Shown piece after piece: positions 7,153 through 9,477 of a stretch of 9,477 nucleotides of DNA. The translations under genes and the position numbers were made by a program. Where the stretch lies: positions 1-9,477 of the forward strand of contig SKLD01000145.1 in the NCBI GenBank assembly GCA_007123395.1, read 5' to 3'. Positions within the stretch are counted from its first letter, which is position 1. Each line of letters begins with the position of its first letter. The notes below the pieces were generated by a model. That model did not search any database. It was not told the origin of the DNA and saw nothing but the letters and a program-made list of their open reading frames with translations. Source of the stretch: Opitutales bacterium (GTDB lineage: Bacteria > Verrucomicrobiota > Verrucomicrobiia > Opitutales > Oceanipulchritudinaceae).

Positions 7153-8227
7153 AGGAGGATTTCGCCCTCCCACGCGGCTTCTTCGCGGGCGTGGCCGGGG
7201 CCAACGGCTTGATCGATTTGCCAGTGATCAAATCGCCGTCGACGAGGAGGTGGCGGCGGGGCGCGGTAGGCTGTTCGAGACGACGCAGGAACTGGTTGAC
7301 CGCCGACCGCCCCAACTCATCATAGGGCACGCCGACGGTGGCCACGGGTGGCAAACCGGCGGGCGGTTCAATCCCGTCGAAGCCGGTGACGGAACAATCA
7401 CGCGGAACGCGGACACGGTGAGCTACGAAGTCCGTGATAAGGCTGTAGGCCTGATGATCCGCCGCGCAGCAAAACGCCGTCACACCGTCACGCACGAGTT
7501 CCGCCGCGCGCGCCGCCGCTTCCTTCGGATCCAGCGAATCCGTGAGGTTGATGTTTATGCAATCCTCCGCCTTGAACTTCAGCCCGTTTCGGTAAAGCCC
7601 TTCCACAAAGCTCCCGAGGCGGTGCTGCACCCAAGGCGTTTCCAGTTGGTAGACCCAACTGTAAAACCCGATCCGGCGGTGACCCGCGTCCACAAGACGG
7701 CGCACCATGCCGCAGACTCCCTCCGACTGGTCGACGTCGACGCAGTCGATGTGTCCGTTGCGGTAGTTCTCGATAATGGACACGGTAGCCACGGTGCGCC
7801 CGATCAATTGCACCACCTCCGGCGACATCGGATGGACGAGTATACAACCGTGCCAACCGGCTTGTTTAATGCGGCGGAGAAGTGCCTTGCTCCGCACGTC
7901 CTTCGGCTCGTGGTGCAGGACATCGAGGAGAATATTCTCCGAGGCGCTCTTTTCGGATATGCCCTTGAGGACCAATTGGAAAGTCTCCGACTTGCTCTGG
8001 TGCTCGTGCGGGATCGAGATCACAATCCCAACCACGAGCGGTTTGGCGGCGCGCCCGCCTTTGCGGATCTGGCTGACCTTTTGCTGGTAGCCGAGGCGCA
8101 CCGCCGTCTCCCAGACGAGGGCCTTGGTTTCCGCGTTGATGGCAGGGTGGTTCGCAAGCGAGCGTGAAACCGTCGGTTGCGACAGATTCAGGATACGGGC
8201 GATCTCGTGTTGACTGGCACTTGGCAT
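7151..8227 (-). CDS. LacI-family transcriptional regulator
   Basis: A 358-residue DNA-binding repressor, probably sugar-responsive. Residues about 5-50 are the LacI helix-turn-helix and hinge region ('QHEIARILNLSQPTVSRSLA', then 'INAETKALVWETAVRLGYQ'). Residues about 68-335 are the periplasmic-binding-protein-like effector domain: it begins 'VVGIVISIPH' and includes 'AGHRRIGFYS' and 'DCSVTGFDGIEPP', both usual landmarks. The ATG at 8227 (minus strand) puts the helix-turn-helix at the N-terminus; the frame stays open upstream to 8413 but crosses the control region. An unusual basic tail, AKKPRGRAKSS, closes the protein and resembles an AT-hook. The gene converges on the PEP-CTERM gene and has a perfect TTATGCA inverted repeat upstream, so autoregulation and control of the neighbouring glucan genes are likely but unproven. 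The effector sugar cannot be told. Confidence 0.92.
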   Translation of the reverse strand: MPSASQHEIARILNLSQPTVSRSLANHPAINAETKALVWETAVRLGYQQKVSQIRKGGRAAKPLVVGIVISIPHEHQSKSETFQLVLKGISEKSASENILLDVLHHEPKDVRSKALLRRIKQAGWHGCILVHPMSPEVVQLIGRTVATVSIIENYRNGHIDCVDVDQSEGVCGMVRRLVDAGHRRIGFYSWVYQLETPWVQHRLGSFVEGLYRNGLKFKAEDCININLTDSLDPKEAAARAAELVRDGVTAFCCAADHQAYSLITDFVAHRVRVPRDCSVTGFDGIEPPAGLPPVATVGVPYDELGRSAVNQFLRRLEQPTAPRRHLLVDGDLITGKSIKPLAPATPAKKPRGRAKSS

Positions 8228-8246
8228 TGAGCAGGGGGAATTTATC

Positions 8247-8286
8247 CTAATAGTATTAGAAGACGTCTTGATGCATAAGTTATGCA
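8247..8286 (-). promoter_or_regulatory. LacI control region: three adjacent palindromes over a putative promoter
   Basis: Three perfect inverted repeats lie almost end to end: CTAATAGTATTAG (8247-8259), AAGACGTCTT (8260-8269) and TGCATAAGTTATGCA (8272-8286). On the minus strand the first contains TAATAC/TACTAT, a reasonable -10, with the third lying over the -35 zone, about 20 bases before the LacI ATG. The third is the only fully symmetric copy of the TTATGCA element in the window. The middle one has the CG centre common to LacI-type operators. Which one the protein binds cannot be told from sequence. Confidence 0.5.
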
Positions 8287-8817
8287 GGCGGTGCAAAGGA
8301 AAAAATGAGGATTTTCCTGACGCAATCGCCACCGGATACCTCACTCCGAAAACGCGAAAGCAATCATTGAGTTTGTCACACAATCCGCCGACAGCGACGC
8401 CGCACGCACCCAATCCCCGGAAACCTGCGGCCGCTGCTACCGGCGCTTGATTCTACTTTGTTAGAACAGGAGGATCTGTCTCCGGGTTTGGGTTGCCGCC
8501 GAAGCGGCGTCAGGGCAGGCTTCTCTGCTTCGCAAGGGCTCCCCGCACTGAGGAAAGCGAGAACCCGTCCGCGCGGGGAGGAATACGATGGCGCGAATCT
8601 CCAGCCGGTCTCCTCCCCCAAACGGACGTCCCTGGAAAGCCCGCTCAACACCCACGCAACCGGCGGCCCGAGTACACTTTCTCAAAGACATTTGATATTG
8701 CACGGGGCTCCGGAATGTGGCATGGCATGAATCATGATTTTTCTCTTATCTCGCGGCAAAATTTTCTTGAAGAAATTTCTTGTGTTTTATATCTGTCTGC
8801 CTCAAGGTTTTTCCAAG
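8287..8817. other. Gene-poor stretch between the LacI gene and the RAYT gene
   Basis: I find no convincing gene over about 530 bases. Several open frames of 60-90 codons overlap here on both strands and none reads like a protein. The notable items are GAAGCGGCGTC (8501-8511), an 11-base match to the REP hairpin at the left end of the window, a small ORF with a strong ribosome site at 8588, and an AT-rich run (8740-8815) that may hold the RAYT promoter (TTGAAG at 8767, TATATC at 8788, weak). Confidence 0.5.
8588..8695 (+). CDS. Possible 35-residue small protein, unrecognised
   Basis: GGGGAGGAA (8575-8583) is a near-ideal Shine-Dalgarno, with 6 bases between GGAGG and the ATG, while most genes here have none. 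The peptide is Pro- and Arg-rich ('SRSPPPNGRPWKARS') and ends HFLKDI. I do not recognise it. Its composition may simply reflect GC-rich non-coding DNA, and the GGAGG could be chance. No membrane segment or known motif is visible. Confidence 0.2.
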   Translation: MARISSRSPPPNGRPWKARSTPTQPAARVHFLKDI

Positions 8818-9477
8818 ATGGGTGAAATCAGAATAAAACGTGAGGACGGGCCGGCGGTTTATCATGTGACATCGCGGGTGATTCAGAAACGTCGCTTGCT
8901 GTTGGAGGGTCAGCGGGAGGTGTGGGTGGCGGCGCTGCACCGCGCGGCGGAGTTCAGCGGGGTGGAGGTGATCACGTATTGTGTGCTGGAGACGCACTTT
9001 CACATCCTCGTGCGCATTGATCCGGCGGCGCGGCAGTGCGACGATGCCACCTTGGTGCAACGCTACCGCGCGCTTTACGGGACTTCCCGGGCGCAGTGGA
9101 GCGGGCTCAACGCGGATGAGCTGAAGCACGCGCTCGCCAACGATCCGCCGGAAGTGGCGGAGGCTCTGCGGGAGCGGTTACGCCGCCGCATGGGCGACAT
9201 CTCGGAGTTCATGCGCACCTTGCGGCAGCGCTACACGCGCTGGTTCAATCTCGCGCACGGGACGGCGGGGACGCTGTGGGCGGAGCGCTTCGGCAGCGTG
9301 CTCGTGCAGGACACGCCGTGGCTGGTGGGGCTGATCGCGGCCTACATCGACTTGAACGCGGTGCGGGCGGGCTTGGCGGACCTGCCGGAGAGTTACCGTT
9401 GGTGCGGCTATACGGAGGCGCTTGCGGGAAAGGAGTCCCTCTGCCGCGCGCTGGCGGCCTGCTTTCCAGCGGCCAAG
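8818..9477 (+). CDS. REP-associated tyrosine transposase (RAYT, Y1_Tnp family), 3' end outside the window
   Basis: The first 220 residues of an IS200-like single-strand transposase; the frame is still open at the window edge. The HUH motif is THFHILVR (metal-binding H60 and H62). The likely catalytic tyrosine is Y139 in 'LRQRYTRWFN', followed by 'GTLWAERFGSVLV' and 'YIDLNAVRAGL', hallmark segments of RAYT proteins, and 'YRWCGY'. RAYTs are domesticated relatives of TnpA that cut and move REP hairpins. Between HUH and Tyr there is a long Arg-rich helical insert (about 75-130), so it is larger than short RAYTs of about 150 residues. Codon use leans to GCG, CTG, GTG and CGG, unlike the GCC/CTC/CGC-rich genes to its left, which suggests separate origin. 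The ATG at 8818 is the first good start and has only a weak AAGG upstream. No flanking IS ends are visible. Confidence 0.88.
   Translation, partial: MGEIRIKREDGPAVYHVTSRVIQKRRLLLEGQREVWVAALHRAAEFSGVEVITYCVLETHFHILVRIDPAARQCDDATLVQRYRALYGTSRAQWSGLNADELKHALANDPPEVAEALRERLRRRMGDISEFMRTLRQRYTRWFNLAHGTAGTLWAERFGSVLVQDTPWLVGLIAAYIDLNAVRAGLADLPESYRWCGYTEALAGKESLCRALAACFPAAK

Noticed and set aside
6962..8167. 401-codon open frame on the plus strand across the LacI gene
   Set aside because: It is antisense to a LacI protein with clear domains, starts inside the PEP-CTERM gene, crosses its terminator and shows no family features. Long antisense frames are common in GC-rich DNA.
1..9477. CRISPR array, tRNA, rRNA or phage genes
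   Set aside because: I saw no regularly spaced repeats, no cloverleaf or rRNA-like segment, and no phage structural or integrase genes.

Overview
The window looks like chromosomal DNA of a GC-rich Verrucomicrobiota bacterium, most likely class Opitutae. The basis is family-level recognition, not a search: PEP-CTERM tails ending in Arg clusters, a TonB-dependent receptor whose mature protein opens with 'YELSPFEVV', a 'PWVY...GW(I/V)Y' C-terminal tail on secreted proteins, and mostly absent Shine-Dalgarno sequences.

Layout. 28-88: a pair of inverted REP-type hairpins. 114-433: a decayed PEP-CTERM gene, then a terminator (466-496). 679-2812: a probable two-gene operon encoding a secreted GH16 laminarinase-type glucanase and a secreted beta-sandwich, possibly carbohydrate-binding, protein that ends in the same C-terminal tail; it closes with a strong terminator. 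2811-6372: a 978-residue TonB-dependent receptor, followed by the 3' remnant of another PEP-CTERM gene and a terminator. 6405-7152: an intact small PEP-CTERM protein with a CBM-like domain and its terminator. 7151-8227 (minus): a LacI-family repressor convergent with it. 8228-8817: a gene-poor stretch with the repressor's palindrome-rich control region and at most one tiny ORF. 8818 to the right edge: a REP-associated tyrosine transposase (RAYT) that runs off the window.

How the genes may work together (inference). The secreted GH16 enzyme cuts a beta-1,3-glucan such as laminarin, the beta-sandwich proteins hold glycan or enzyme at the surface, the receptor imports oligosaccharides, and the LacI protein senses a sugar. 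This would be a compact polysaccharide-utilisation locus with no SusD-like partner. The best sequence support is a recurring element, T(G/A)CA-N3-TTATGCA or close variants, found before the GH16 gene, the receptor, the intact PEP-CTERM gene and, as a perfect inverted repeat, before the LacI gene itself. The main observations to follow up are this possible regulon, three adjacent palindromes in the repressor's control region, an AT-hook-like tail on the repressor, and a REP pair with GTGG feet in the same window as a RAYT.
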